NCBI RefSeq assembly: GCF_009834125.1
Contig: NZ_CP047146.1
Span: 5,511,501 to 5,575,500, forward strand
Length of the DNA stretch: 64,000 nucleotides
From: Streptomyces sp. GS7
GTDB lineage: Bacteria; Actinomycetota; Actinomycetes; Streptomycetales; Streptomycetaceae
Reading direction: 5' to 3'
Position numbers and translations under genes: made by a program. Shown piece after piece: positions 33,051 through 41,827 of the stretch; position 1 is the stretch's first letter, and each line of letters opens with the position of its first letter. The notes beneath the pieces are model-generated. The model did no database searches. It saw nothing but the letters and a program-made list of their open reading frames with translations, and had not been told where the DNA came from.

Positions 33051-34400
33051 TCACTCCCGCACCAGCGGAGCGCCGGCGTCCCGCCAGGCGATGACCCCGC
33101 CGCTGAGGCTGCGGACGTCGGGATGCCCCATGCGGGTCAGCAGCGCGGCATAACGGGCCGACTGCTCGCCGACCGGGCAGACCAGCAGCACCGGCTGCTG
33201 CTTGCCGAACGGCAGCCCGCCCCGCACCAGTTCCTCGAAGAGCTCGTCCACGATGTTGATCGCCCCCTCGATGTGCAGCGCGGCGTACGCGAACGGGCTG
33301 CGCAGGTCCACCACCAACGGGCGCTCCTGCACCATCCACTTCTGGGCGTCCTGGGTGTCGATGGCGCCCGCCGAGGCGATCTCGGCGGCGGTCAGATCGG
33401 CCACCGCGTTCCTGCGCGGCGGCTGGTGGAACAGGTCGGGGCGGCGCTGCCTGGTGTAACCGAGATAGCTCTCGATGCGGTCGCAGACGATGAAGACCGC
33501 CGACCTGCGCGCACCGCGCGCCGCCGCACTCCCCTGACCTGACGTCAACTCATCGTCCCAGGCCTGCAGATGGCGCACCGTTCCGTAGTAGGCCGCCCCG
33601 CCGGTGGGTCCCGCCAGGATGCCGCAGCGGCGGGCCAGGGTCAGCATCCCCTCGATGGCCTCGTCGGAACTGACCGACTCCATGGTGTCGTAGGTGTCCG
33701 GGTCGAAGAGGCCGACCTCGTGGACCTCGTCGAGGGTGCGGATGCCGGGGATGAAGTCCGCCTTGCCGGCGACCAGGCCGACGACCCGGACGCGCGGATC
33801 GTGCTCCCGCAGCACCCTCGCCACCCCGGTCGACGAACCCGCGGTGCCGACACAGGCGATGAACCAGTCCGGTGCCCGCCCGTCCAGGTCCTTGACGATC
33901 TCCGGGCCGGTACCCGTCGTGTGCGCCTCGGTGTTGCGGGCGTTGAAGTACTGGTCGGTGTGCAGATAGCTGTGGCCGAGCCCGGACAACTCCCGGTGGA
34001 AGAGGGTGAGGGGGTCGTCGGTGTTGGTCGGGTCCAGGCATTCGCTCTGCCCGGGAAGCTCCTCGATCTCGGCGCCCAGCAGCAGGAGCAGGTCCTTGAT
34101 CTCCGGTATCCGCATCCGGTTCGTCACGCTCTTGAAGGAGAGCCCGTGCATGCCCGCGATCACGGCCAGCGCCTTCGCGGTGTTGCCGCTGGAGAGTTCC
34201 ACGACCTGGCTGCCGTGCGCGACGGCGTCGGCCAGCCCGGCGCGGGCCATGTGCCACGCGGCGCGGTCCTTGACCGAGCCGAAGGGGTTGAGCAGTTCCA
34301 GCTTGGCGTACAGGTCGATATGGCGCAGCCCGTGCACGGCCGGATCGATACGCACCAGCGGGGTGTTCCCGATGGCCTCGGTGATGCTGTCGTACCTCAT
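33051..34400 (-). CDS. PLP-dependent cysteine-synthase-family enzyme fused to rhodanese domain
   Basis: 449 aa fusion. Residues 1-340: fold-type II PLP enzyme (ITEAIGNTPLVRID, PLP-Lys in NPFGSVKDRAAWHM, phosphate loop VGTAGSSTGVARVL, ELSSGNTAKALA), nearest to cysteine synthase/SbnA-like enzymes. Residues about 350-449: a rhodanese domain (VVDLRSPFAYAALHIEGAINI) with active-site Cys in LLVCPVGEQSAR. Start ATG 34400 overlaps the upstream stop (ATGA) and has GGGGGAG upstream. The fusion suggests that sulfur released or accepted by the PLP half is carried as a persulfide. The substrate could be O-acetyl- or O-phosphoserine or another beta-substituted alanine. Confidence 0.85.
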   Translation of the reverse strand: MRYDSITEAIGNTPLVRIDPAVHGLRHIDLYAKLELLNPFGSVKDRAAWHMARAGLADAVAHGSQVVELSSGNTAKALAVIAGMHGLSFKSVTNRMRIPEIKDLLLLLGAEIEELPGQSECLDPTNTDDPLTLFHRELSGLGHSYLHTDQYFNARNTEAHTTGTGPEIVKDLDGRAPDWFIACVGTAGSSTGVARVLREHDPRVRVVGLVAGKADFIPGIRTLDEVHEVGLFDPDTYDTMESVSSDEAIEGMLTLARRCGILAGPTGGAAYYGTVRHLQAWDDELTSGQGSAAARGARRSAVFIVCDRIESYLGYTRQRRPDLFHQPPRRNAVADLTAAEIASAGAIDTQDAQKWMVQERPLVVDLRSPFAYAALHIEGAINIVDELFEELVRGGLPFGKQQPVLLVCPVGEQSARYAALLTRMGHPDVRSLSGGVIAWRDAGAPLVRE

Positions 34401-35914
34401 CGCTCTCCCCCTGGACGTGTGATCGGCCAGTACTGCTCGTCGAGGCACCAATGCCAGGAGCCCTCCTCCTGCCAGGCGGCGACCTTGCGCGCGACGGGCT
34501 GGTGCTGCGCGCCGCTGGTCTGGAAATCCATGCAGTAGCCCGCGGTGTTGGCGAAGCCCAGCAGTTCGCCGGGCCGGGGCAGCCGCGGCAGGAAGACCAT
34601 CCGGCGGGTGATCAGATCGGCCTCCAGGCAGAGGCTGCCCGCCAGATAGACGCCCACCGGCTCACCGCCGCAGGTGGCGCGGACCCCGTCCCGGGCGAGG
34701 AGGACGGGGTCCATCAGCACCCCGTGCTCCTCCAGCCCCGCGTCATCGGCCTTCATCCCCAGCCGGACCAGGTGCTCGCCGCCGTCCGTGCGGCGTACCT
34801 CCAGCACCCGGGCCAGCACCAGCCCGCACTGGTCCACCAGGGCGCGCCCCGGCTCCGTGTACAGGTCGTAGAGGTTCTCCAGCAGCAGGGTGGCCAGCGG
34901 CCGGCCGCCGAAGGAGGGCGCGGGCAGGGACAGCAGCTCGTCGAGGTACCGGTCGCCGGCGACCGGGCGGTGGGCCGGGTAGAGGGCGAGCGAGCCGCGC
35001 AGGGTGCCCGCGTCGTTGCGCAGCCCGTAGCCGTGTCCGCGCCAGGTGATGGCGGGCCGCCGCCCCAGTACGGCGGCGGTCAGCGCGGAGGTGTAGCGCT
35101 CCCATTGCGCCCCGTGGGCAAGGTAGTTGACGCCGAAGCCGCCGCCGATGTCCACCACCCGGGGCCGCAGTCCGCGGCCGCGGCAGGCGTCCATGGCCCG
35201 GACGCAGCCTTCCAGGGCGCGGGCCTTCTCGTCCAGGCTGGTGGTGTCCAGGTGGTAGCCGACACCGATCAGCTCGACCGCGTCGGCGTGCCGCTCGACC
35301 GCCTTCAGCAGTTGCTCCAGCTCCCCCGCCGGTGAGCCGAAGCGGCTGGGCCGGCTGAGCACCCGGACGCCGGGGCCGTCGAAGGCCGAGAGCCGTAACA
35401 GCACGCGTATTCGGGCGAGTTCACGCTCCCTCACCAGGGTGGCGAGCGCCTCCAGCTCACCGTACGAGTCGACGTTGACGGTGACGCCGGTGCGGGCGGC
35501 GAGCCACAGGAACTCCGGGTTCTTGGGGCCGGTCGCCATGATGCGGTCCGGGGTGAAACCGGCCCCCAGCGCATGCTGCAACTCGCCCAGCGAGGCGACG
35601 TCGACGGCCGCGTCCGCCGCCGCGAGCCGCCGTACCAGCGCGCTGGAGCGGTTCGCCTTGTGCGCGAAGAACACCTGGCCGCCGAGATGACGGGTGCCGT
35701 ACGCGGCGCGGAACCGCTCGGCGTTCTCGGCGATCTGGTCCGGCAGTACCACGTTGAGCGGCGAGCCCAGCGCGTCGACGAGGGTGTGCAGCAACCGCCC
35801 CGACCTCAGCAGCGACGCCAGACGCTCCTCCAGACGAGGCTCCAGAGACAGCGGCTCCGGTGACGATGGCACAGCAGCCGCCAAGTGACCCCCCTGGAAA
35901 CGGACATGACGCAT
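34397..35914 (-). CDS. Y4yA-type PLP enzyme (alanine-racemase/ornithine-decarboxylase fold)
   Basis: 505 aa, fold-type III PLP protein. The N-terminal barrel has the PLP Lys in VFFAHKANRSSALV, followed by DVASLGELQHAL, VNVDSYGELEAL, VVDIGGGFGVNYLA and a C-terminal beta domain with CLEADLITRRMVF. It resembles diaminopimelate decarboxylases and the Y4yA family first noted on a Rhizobium symbiosis plasmid. Leu173 is encoded by TTA (35396-35398), so translation should require the bldA tRNA, tying the operon to development or antibiotic production. ATG 35914 is used; TTG at about 35883 with GGGGGG upstream is a possible alternative. First gene of the coupled trio. Confidence 0.82.
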   Translation of the reverse strand: MRHVRFQGGHLAAAVPSSPEPLSLEPRLEERLASLLRSGRLLHTLVDALGSPLNVVLPDQIAENAERFRAAYGTRHLGGQVFFAHKANRSSALVRRLAAADAAVDVASLGELQHALGAGFTPDRIMATGPKNPEFLWLAARTGVTVNVDSYGELEALATLVRERELARIRVLLRLSAFDGPGVRVLSRPSRFGSPAGELEQLLKAVERHADAVELIGVGYHLDTTSLDEKARALEGCVRAMDACRGRGLRPRVVDIGGGFGVNYLAHGAQWERYTSALTAAVLGRRPAITWRGHGYGLRNDAGTLRGSLALYPAHRPVAGDRYLDELLSLPAPSFGGRPLATLLLENLYDLYTEPGRALVDQCGLVLARVLEVRRTDGGEHLVRLGMKADDAGLEEHGVLMDPVLLARDGVRATCGGEPVGVYLAGSLCLEADLITRRMVFLPRLPRPGELLGFANTAGYCMDFQTSGAQHQPVARKVAAWQEEGSWHWCLDEQYWPITRPGGER

Positions 35915-36008
35915 CCCGCTCGGTTCGCGTTAACCACTTCCCGCTCCCGGCGGCCTTTACGCCCGAGTGCGCCCGCCCGCCGGGGCCCGGCCCGGCGGGC
36001 GGTGCGGG

Positions 36009-37184
36009 TCACACGCGTACCAGAGTGTCCGGGCGGAGGTCGGCGAGCGTCGGGTAGCCGTCCACCGCCATCAGGAGATCGGCCTCGGCCAGCAGCGAGC
36101 GCAGGACGTGGACGATGCCGTCCGTGCCGCCGAGGGCCGCGCCGTAGGCGTACGGGCGGCCGACGGCGACCGCGGTCGCGCCGAGGGCGAGCGCCTTGAC
36201 GACGTCGGTGCCGGTGCGGACACCGGAGTCGAACAGCACCGGCAGGCCCTCGGCGGCGGCCACCACACCGGGCAGCGCGTCGAGGGCGGGCAGGCCGCCG
36301 TTGGCCTGGCGCCCGCCGTGGTTGGAGCAGTAGACGCCGTCCACCCCGCCGTCCCTTGCGCGGCGTACGTCCTCGGGGTGGCAGATGCCCTTCAGGAGCA
36401 GCGGCAGGTCGGTCAGGGAGCGCAGCCAGGGGAGGTCGTCCCACGTCAGCGGGTTGCTGAAGACGCCGGAGTAGAGGGCGACGGCGGCGCCGGGGTCCTC
36501 CTCGGGCGGCTTGGGCAGCCGGGCGCGGAAGACCGGGTCCGAGGTGTAGTTGGCCAGGCAGTGGCCGCGCAGCTGGGGGAAGTTGGCGGTGGCCAGATCG
36601 CGCGGGCGCCAGCCGAGGGTCCAGGTGTCCAGGGTGACGACGATGCCCTTGAACCCGGCGGCCTCGGCGCGCCGGACCAGGCTCTCGGCCAGCTCCCGGT
36701 CGCTGGGGGTGTAGAGCTGGAAGAAGCCGGGGGTGCCGCCGTACTCGGCCGCGACCTGCTCCATGGGGTCGGCGGACAGGGTCGAGGCGATCATCGGTAC
36801 GCCGGTACGGGCCGCGGCGCGCGCGGTGGCCAGATCGCCGTGCCCGTCCTGGGTGCACAGTCCGATCACCCCGATGGGAGCCATCAGCAGCGGCGACGGC
36901 AGGGTCATCCCGAACAGCTCGACGCTGAGGTCGCGTTGGGCGGCGCCGACCATCATCCGCGGCATCAGCCCCCAGCGCCCGAAGGCGCTGACGTTGGCGC
37001 GCTGGGTGCTTTCGTCCCCGGCGCCGCCGTACACGTACGACCAGACGGACGGTGGCAGGGCGGACTCGGCGCGCGCCTCCAGCTCGGCGAAGGTCATCGG
37101 CAGCCGCGGCAGTTCACCGTGCAGCAGGCCGTTGGCGTGGATCTCGTTCTGGTAGTCGCCGAAATGCGGGTTCGTGGGCGCCAT
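36009..37184 (-). CDS. Lactate 2-monooxygenase-type alpha-hydroxy-acid oxidising flavoprotein
   Basis: 391 aa FMN-dependent TIM barrel. [87 protein letters not shown] and the FMN/His motif [14 protein letters not shown] are diagnostic. It oxidises an L-2-hydroxy acid with O2, and in the monooxygenase subgroup decarboxylates it to the one-carbon-shorter acid. SD GGGAGACGGAGAAG precedes the ATG at 37184. It is 94 bp upstream of the PLP trio on the same strand and could supply or consume its keto/hydroxy-acid intermediates, but could also be independent. Confidence 0.9.
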   Translation of the reverse strand: MAPTNPHFGDYQNEIHANGLLHGELPRLPMTFAELEARAESALPPSVWSYVYGGAGDESTQRANVSAFGRWGLMPRMMVGAAQRDLSVELFGMTLPSPLLMAPIGVIGLCTQDGHGDLATARAAARTGVPMIASTLSADPMEQVAAEYGGTPGFFQLYTPSDRELAESLVRRAEAAGFKGIVVTLDTWTLGWRPRDLATANFPQLRGHCLANYTSDPVFRARLPKPPEEDPGAAVALYSGVFSNPLTWDDLPWLRSLTDLPLLLKGICHPEDVRRARDGGVDGVYCSNHGGRQANGGLPALDALPGVVAAAEGLPVLFDSGVRTGTDVVKALALGATAVAVGRPYAYGAALGGTDGIVHVLRSLLAEADLLMAVDGYPTLADLRPDTLVRV

Positions 37185-37514
37185 CTTCTCCGTCTCCCTG
37201 GTGTCGCGGGGCTGCTGTTCTGTTCTCTTCTGTTCTGTGCGGGACGCGTCGGTCGCTTCTTCGGCTCTCTTCGGTGTTCCGGCGGCTTCCCGCGCGTTCC
37301 GGTGCGCTCCTGCCGCTCCCTGCGACGTTCCTACCGCCTTCCGCGGTGGCATGCCGCCGAAGGCACGCAAGCGGCCCGGTCCCCGTCGAGGTGGGGCCGC
37401 AGATGAGCCACCTACGTGTCCGGGATCCCGGGGACAGCGGTTCGTCGCCGGGGCCGGGAAGTCGCGTACGCCCGCTCCTCCTACGGGAGGTTTGCCGCCT
37501 CCCTCAGGGTCGTT
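37185..37514. other. Divergent intergenic region with CT/TTCTG runs, no gene
   Basis: 330 bp between the flavoprotein and the VWA gene. It contains low-complexity TGTTCTGTTCTCTTCTG-like runs (about 37217-37237) and several GTTCC/GTTCCGG repeats. I see no gene. The right end holds the VWA promoter. Confidence 0.5.
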
Positions 37515-37543
37515 TTGGACTCGGCGCGATTTCTCCATACGAT
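37515..37543 (+). promoter_or_regulatory. Leaderless promoter of the VWA protein gene
   Basis: -35 TTGGAC (37515-37520), 17-bp spacer, -10 TACGAT (37538-37543), with the ATG 7 bp further on at 37550. There is no SD. The transcript is predicted to start at or next to the A of ATG. Confidence 0.65.
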
Positions 37544-37549
37544 CCGGCG

Positions 37550-38848
37550 ATGATCACCAGAACGATCACCAAACGGATCACCAGGCGAAGGCTGGCGGCC
37601 GGGGTGTGCGGGCTGCTGGCCGCCCTGACGGTCGGGCTGTCGCCCACCCCGGCCGCCGCCGGCGAACCCGCGCAGCAGTCCGCCCCCAAGGTCGAGCTGA
37701 CGCTCGACGTCAGCGGCTCGATGCGGACCCGGGACATCGACGGGCAGAGCCGGATGTCCGCGGCGAAGCAGGCGTTCAACGACGTGCTGGACGCCGTCCC
37801 CGAGGGCGTCCAGCTCGGCATACGCACCCTGGGCGCCAACTACCCGGGCGAGGACCGGCAGGTCGGCTGCAAGGACACCCGCCAGCTCTACCCGGTCGGC
37901 CCGATCAACCGCACCGAGGCCAAGACCGCGGTCGCCACGCTCGTCCCCACCGGCTGGACGCCGATCGGCCCCGCCCTCCAGGCCGCGGCCAAGGACCTCC
38001 AGGGCGGTGACGGGCAGCGCAGGATCGTCCTCATCACCGACGGCGAGGACACCTGCGCCCCGTTGGACCCCTGCCAGGTGGCGCGCGACATCGCCGCCCA
38101 GGGCATCCACCTCACCGTCGACACGCTCGGGCTGCTGCCGGACGCCAAGACCCGCAGCCAGCTGAGCTGTATCGCCGAGGCCACCGGCGGCACCTACACC
38201 TCGGTGCAGCACCGCGGCCAACTCCGCGACCGGGTCCACCAGTTGGTCAACCGTACGGCGCATCCCGTGCGGACACCGGTCGCCACCCAGGGCACCCAGC
38301 AGTGCACCGGCGCCCCACAGCTCAAGCCCGGTCTCTACAGCGACCGCGAGAAGTTCGCCGAGCACCGCTGGTACCGCGTCGACGTCAAGCCCGGCCAGGA
38401 GCTGCGCGCGTCGGTGAGCGTCGCGGCGGACCGCGCCGTCAACAACGACTACGGGGTGCTGCTCCGGGCCTCCACGGTGCACGGACGGGAGATCGTCCGC
38501 GGCTCCGAGGCAGGCGACGGCCGTACCGACGCCGTCTCGACGGGGCTGCGCTACGCCAAGCCCCCGGCCGGCTCCTCGGACGACGCGGGCAAGAACGCGG
38601 CGGAGACCGTCTGCCTCCAGGTCAGCAACTCCTTCTCGGCGCCCGCCTCGGTCAAGACCGACCCGGGCATGCCGGTCGAGCTGGCCGTGGATGTGGTGGA
38701 CGGGCCGCACAACGCCTCCGACGCGGCCTCCTTCGGCCTCGGCCGGGGCTGGTGGCTGCTGGGCGCCCTGGCGCTCGCCGGGCTGCTGGGCGGCCTGCTG
38801 TGGGGCTGGATCTCCCGTTGGCGCGTCACCGTCTGGAGGACCAACTGA
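37550..38848 (+). CDS. Exported von Willebrand factor A domain protein
   Basis: 432 aa. Signal peptide (to about residue 37, AAAGEP), then a VWA domain with MIDAS motif [24 protein letters not shown] and LITDGEDTC, then a beta-rich region (about 255-400) and a C-terminal membrane helix ([21 protein letters not shown]) with a short basic cytoplasmic tail. It is thus a metal-dependent adhesion or scaffolding protein displayed on the cell surface. The next gene is coupled by TGATG overlap and has the same architecture of signal peptide, extracellular domain and C-terminal helix, suggesting a two-protein complex. Confidence 0.87.
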   Translation: MITRTITKRITRRRLAAGVCGLLAALTVGLSPTPAAAGEPAQQSAPKVELTLDVSGSMRTRDIDGQSRMSAAKQAFNDVLDAVPEGVQLGIRTLGANYPGEDRQVGCKDTRQLYPVGPINRTEAKTAVATLVPTGWTPIGPALQAAAKDLQGGDGQRRIVLITDGEDTCAPLDPCQVARDIAAQGIHLTVDTLGLLPDAKTRSQLSCIAEATGGTYTSVQHRGQLRDRVHQLVNRTAHPVRTPVATQGTQQCTGAPQLKPGLYSDREKFAEHRWYRVDVKPGQELRASVSVAADRAVNNDYGVLLRASTVHGREIVRGSEAGDGRTDAVSTGLRYAKPPAGSSDDAGKNAAETVCLQVSNSFSAPASVKTDPGMPVELAVDVVDGPHNASDAASFGLGRGWWLLGALALAGLLGGLLWGWISRWRVTVWRTN

Positions 38849-39687
38849 TGCGTAGCGTACGTCGATTGACGACGACCGTCGCCGCGGTGCTGGTGGCGTG
38901 CGCCGGGCTCGCCGGTGCGGCAGGCACCGCCGTCGCCGACAGCCCGAGCCCGAGCGCCAGTGCCTCCGCCGGGGCTGACAGCGCCCCCACCGAGGCCGGT
39001 ACCTCCTTCCGTACCGCGACGCCGATCAGGATGGACCAGCGGGCCACCGCCGGCGCCTCCACCGGCGACTACCTCTACTGGGTGCTGCCGATCGATGCCG
39101 GAGCGCGCGCCACGGTCAAGGCGAAGGTGACGCTGCCGCCGTCGTCCGCCCGGCACGGCGCGGCGACCTGGCAGCTGGACGTGTACGACGGGCTGCGCCG
39201 CCGGCAGGCGTGCCGGTACGGGGCGCAGACCAAGGCGGCGGCCAAGGACGCCGCGTCGGTCGAGCTGTCCTGCTCGCTGCGGACCGTGCGCGGCTGGGCG
39301 GAGCAGTGGGCGAACGACCCGCTGCCGGGGAGCTACTACATCCGGCTGACCGTCGTCGACCTGCCTCAGGACGACCTGGGGCAGCCGGTGCACGCCGAGG
39401 TCGAGGCGTCCGCCTCCGAAGCGGGCGGCGCGCAGGCGGTGGACGGCAAGCTGTCCGCTCCCCTGGTGCCGGGCGCGGTCGCGCCGGCCCCGAAGCCCAG
39501 TGGGAGCGCGGCGGCGCAGCAGCCCGCGGCGTCCGACGCGCCGGACGGCGGCTGGTCGTCGGGCTGGTGGTCGGACCGCTGGGTGTGGACCGCCGTGGGC
39601 GGCGTTCTCGCGGCTCTCGCGGGCATCGGCGGCTACCGGCTGACCCGGGGCTCCGGCCGGCCGTCGTACCTGCCGCCGGGGGCCTGA
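38848..39687 (+). CDS. Surface-anchored partner protein of the VWA gene
   Basis: 279 aa. Signal peptide, Ser/Ala/Pro linker, a beta-domain (about 50-190; YLYWVLPIDAGARATVKAKVTL and YYIRLTVVDLP resemble bacterial pre-peptidase C-like or jelly-roll modules), an Ala/Pro/Ser stalk and a C-terminal membrane helix (WTAVGGVLAALAGIGGYRL). Its ATG overlaps the VWA stop and GGAGGA is 7 nt upstream. The upstream VWA protein has a similar [17 protein letters not shown] segment, so both carry a related beta-domain. Function unknown; probably assembles with the VWA protein. Confidence 0.75.
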   Translation: MRSVRRLTTTVAAVLVACAGLAGAAGTAVADSPSPSASASAGADSAPTEAGTSFRTATPIRMDQRATAGASTGDYLYWVLPIDAGARATVKAKVTLPPSSARHGAATWQLDVYDGLRRRQACRYGAQTKAAAKDAASVELSCSLRTVRGWAEQWANDPLPGSYYIRLTVVDLPQDDLGQPVHAEVEASASEAGGAQAVDGKLSAPLVPGAVAPAPKPSGSAAAQQPAASDAPDGGWSSGWWSDRWVWTAVGGVLAALAGIGGYRLTRGSGRPSYLPPGA

Positions 39688-39874
39688 CCCGGCCGGCGGA
39701 TCCGACGGGGCGGTCGCGGCGCGGGCCGTGGCCGCCCCGATCAGGAAACCGGCTCATCTCGCAACCTGGCGGCGGCAATTGCCATCAAGACAAGCGAGAG
39801 GCGCACGAGCCGGACACCGCACGACGTACGCCCATGCACCCGACCGAACACGACACCAGCAAAGGACGCCACCT

Positions 39875-40315
39875 GTGAAGCCAGCCCTTCTGAACCGCCG
39901 GGCCGCCGGTACCGCCGTCGCCACCCTGACGCTCGCCGCGTGCACCGTCGGCGCCCTGGCGTCCCCGGCCGCCGCCAAGGCCAATTCCATCACCGTCGGC
40001 AAGGTCGCCCTGGACACCCGGCACGCGGTGATAACGGCCGCCCTCGCCTACTCCTGCGACCCCGGCTCCGACGTGCACCTGGCGACCACCGCGACGCGCC
40101 TGCACCCGGCAAAGGGGCACCGGCCGGCCGTGGCCACCGCGACCCTGGCCAACAAGAAGCTGGTCTGCGACGCGCGGCAGCACCGGGTGCGACTGACCCT
40201 GCGCCCCAAGCCCGGCTCCTCGTTCCACAAGGGAAACAAGGTCCAGGTCGCTGCGAGCGTCGTCACCCCGCACGGTGCCCACTACGCCGACGCGAAGAAG
40301 ATCGTCACCCTCTGA
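39875..40315 (+). CDS. Small secreted beta-sandwich protein
   Basis: 146 aa. Signal peptide to about residue 33 (ASPAAAKA), then about 110 residues of alternating strands with two Cys (in ALAYSCDPGSDV and KLVCDARQH) likely forming one disulfide. It resembles the DUF6299-like exported proteins of streptomycetes, tentatively. GTG 39875 has AAGGA 9 nt upstream. It is followed by a strong hairpin terminator, so it is probably monocistronic. Confidence 0.75.
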   Translation: MKPALLNRRAAGTAVATLTLAACTVGALASPAAAKANSITVGKVALDTRHAVITAALAYSCDPGSDVHLATTATRLHPAKGHRPAVATATLANKKLVCDARQHRVRLTLRPKPGSSFHKGNKVQVAASVVTPHGAHYADAKKIVTL

Positions 40316-40365
40316 CCCGGGACGCCGTCGCGCTCCGGCACGGGGCGCGACGCGGCAGCCCGGAA

Positions 40366-40400
40366 CCTGTCCGGCCGGCCTCTCCGGGCGGCCGGACAGG
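40366..40400 (+). terminator. Hairpin terminator after the small secreted protein
   Basis: CCTGTCCGGCCG (40366-40377) pairs perfectly with CGGCCGGACAGG (40389-40400) around an 11-nt loop, 51 bp after the stop at 40315. Confidence 0.7.
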
Positions 40401-40441
40401 CCCTGCGGGCACTGCAGCCGCGCCGGGTGTAAAGAGGAGGT

Positions 40442-41653
40442 ATGCGCGTCCGGCAGGGTCGCCCCCGTCCCGGCAGGTCCTGGCAGCTGAGCCACGGGTT
40501 GGTCGCCATCCCGCTCGCGCTGATCGTCGCGGTCACCGTGCTGGACATCAGCACGCCCACGAGCATCCACCTGGGCCCGTTCCTGGTGGCCGCGCCCGCG
40601 ATCACCGCGTCCTTCGCGGGGGCCCGCCTGACCGGCGCCGTCGGAGCCCTGGCGGTGGCCGCCCAGATCCTCATCGGCCAGCTGCACGGCGGGTTGACGA
40701 CCGCGAACCACCAGGCGCAGGTCGCCGCCCTCCTCGTCCTGTCGGTACTGGTGACGATCTTCCGCTATGTGCGCGACCGGCATGCGCGGCAGCTCGTCCA
40801 GGTACGGTCGGTGGCCGCGGCGGCACAGCAGGTGCTGCTGTGGCCGCTGCCCCGCCGGATCGGCCGGCTGCGGATCGAGTGCGCGTACATCTCGGCGGAG
40901 GAGGAGGCCGAGATCGGCGGTGATCTGTACGCGGCGGCGCCGGTGCCGGGCGGGGTCCGGCTGGTCATCGGGGACGTGCGCGGCAAGGGCCTGGCGGCCA
41001 TCGGCGAGGCGTCCGCGCTGGTCGGCGCCTTCCGCGGGGCGGCCTACCGGCACCTCCCCCTCGCGGGCATGATGGCGCACCTGGGCAACTCGGTGTACTG
41101 GAACCTGGCCCACGCCCCCGAGGAGGACCCGGAGTCGTTCGTCACCGCGCTGATGCTGGACGTGCCCGACAGCGACCCGTTCCTGCGGATGGTGAACTGC
41201 GGACACCCTCCGCCGTTGCTGCTGCGCGACGACAGGGTCCTGCCGCTGGAGGTCGCCGATCCGGCGATCCCGCTGGGCCTGAACACCCCCTCGCCGAGCG
41301 AGTACGAGGTCGAGACGTTCCCGTTCGCATCGGACGATGTGCTGCTGCTCTACACGGACGGGGTGATGGAGACCCGCAACCGCGACGGCGTCTTCTACCC
41401 GTTGGCCGACCGGCTGGCCTCCTGGAACGACCGCGACCCGGCCTCCCTCGTGCGGCGTCTCCACGACGATCTGCTCCGGTACGCGGACGGGAACCTGGGC
41501 GATGACGCGGCGATGATCGCCATCACCCGGTTCCCGGACGCCGAGGAACCGGGCGCGGGGCGACCGGCCCCGGAGCAACCGGACGCGGAACAGCCCGCCA
41601 CGGGGACGTCGGCGGGCCGGCCGTCACCGCCGCCGCGGCGCCCGGCGCCGTAG
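40442..41653 (+). CDS. Membrane PP2C/SpoIIE-type serine phosphatase
   Basis: 403 aa. An N-terminal membrane domain with about four helices (LVAIPLALIVAVTVLDI, FLVAAPAITASFAGA, AALLVLSVLVTIF) is followed by a PP2C-SpoIIE catalytic domain: AEIGGDLYAAAPVPGGVRLVIGDVRGKGLAA, VNCGHPPPLLL, DDVLLLYTDGVMETRN and GDDAAMIAI, with the metal-binding Asp residues intact. A Pro/Ala/Glu-rich tail ends it. Such phosphatases dephosphorylate anti-anti-sigma factors to release alternative sigma factors. The SD AGGAGGT abuts the ATG unusually closely. No anti-sigma pair is adjacent. It is convergent with a second PP2C at 41828. Confidence 0.9.
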   Translation: MRVRQGRPRPGRSWQLSHGLVAIPLALIVAVTVLDISTPTSIHLGPFLVAAPAITASFAGARLTGAVGALAVAAQILIGQLHGGLTTANHQAQVAALLVLSVLVTIFRYVRDRHARQLVQVRSVAAAAQQVLLWPLPRRIGRLRIECAYISAEEEAEIGGDLYAAAPVPGGVRLVIGDVRGKGLAAIGEASALVGAFRGAAYRHLPLAGMMAHLGNSVYWNLAHAPEEDPESFVTALMLDVPDSDPFLRMVNCGHPPPLLLRDDRVLPLEVADPAIPLGLNTPSPSEYEVETFPFASDDVLLLYTDGVMETRNRDGVFYPLADRLASWNDRDPASLVRRLHDDLLRYADGNLGDDAAMIAITRFPDAEEPGAGRPAPEQPDAEQPATGTSAGRPSPPPRRPAP

Positions 41654-41827
41654 CGGTGCGGCGGTACCGGAGGACGGGGACCCGACCACGCCGCGCACCG
41701 ACCCTCACGAGGCGACCGGCGGTCGGCAAGCACATCGTCCGGGTCGATCCGTCCGACGACGCCACCGGCACCCCGCGCATCACCGGCTCTTCCCGCTCGC
41801 ACGGGACGCCGGCCGTCGACTGCCCCC

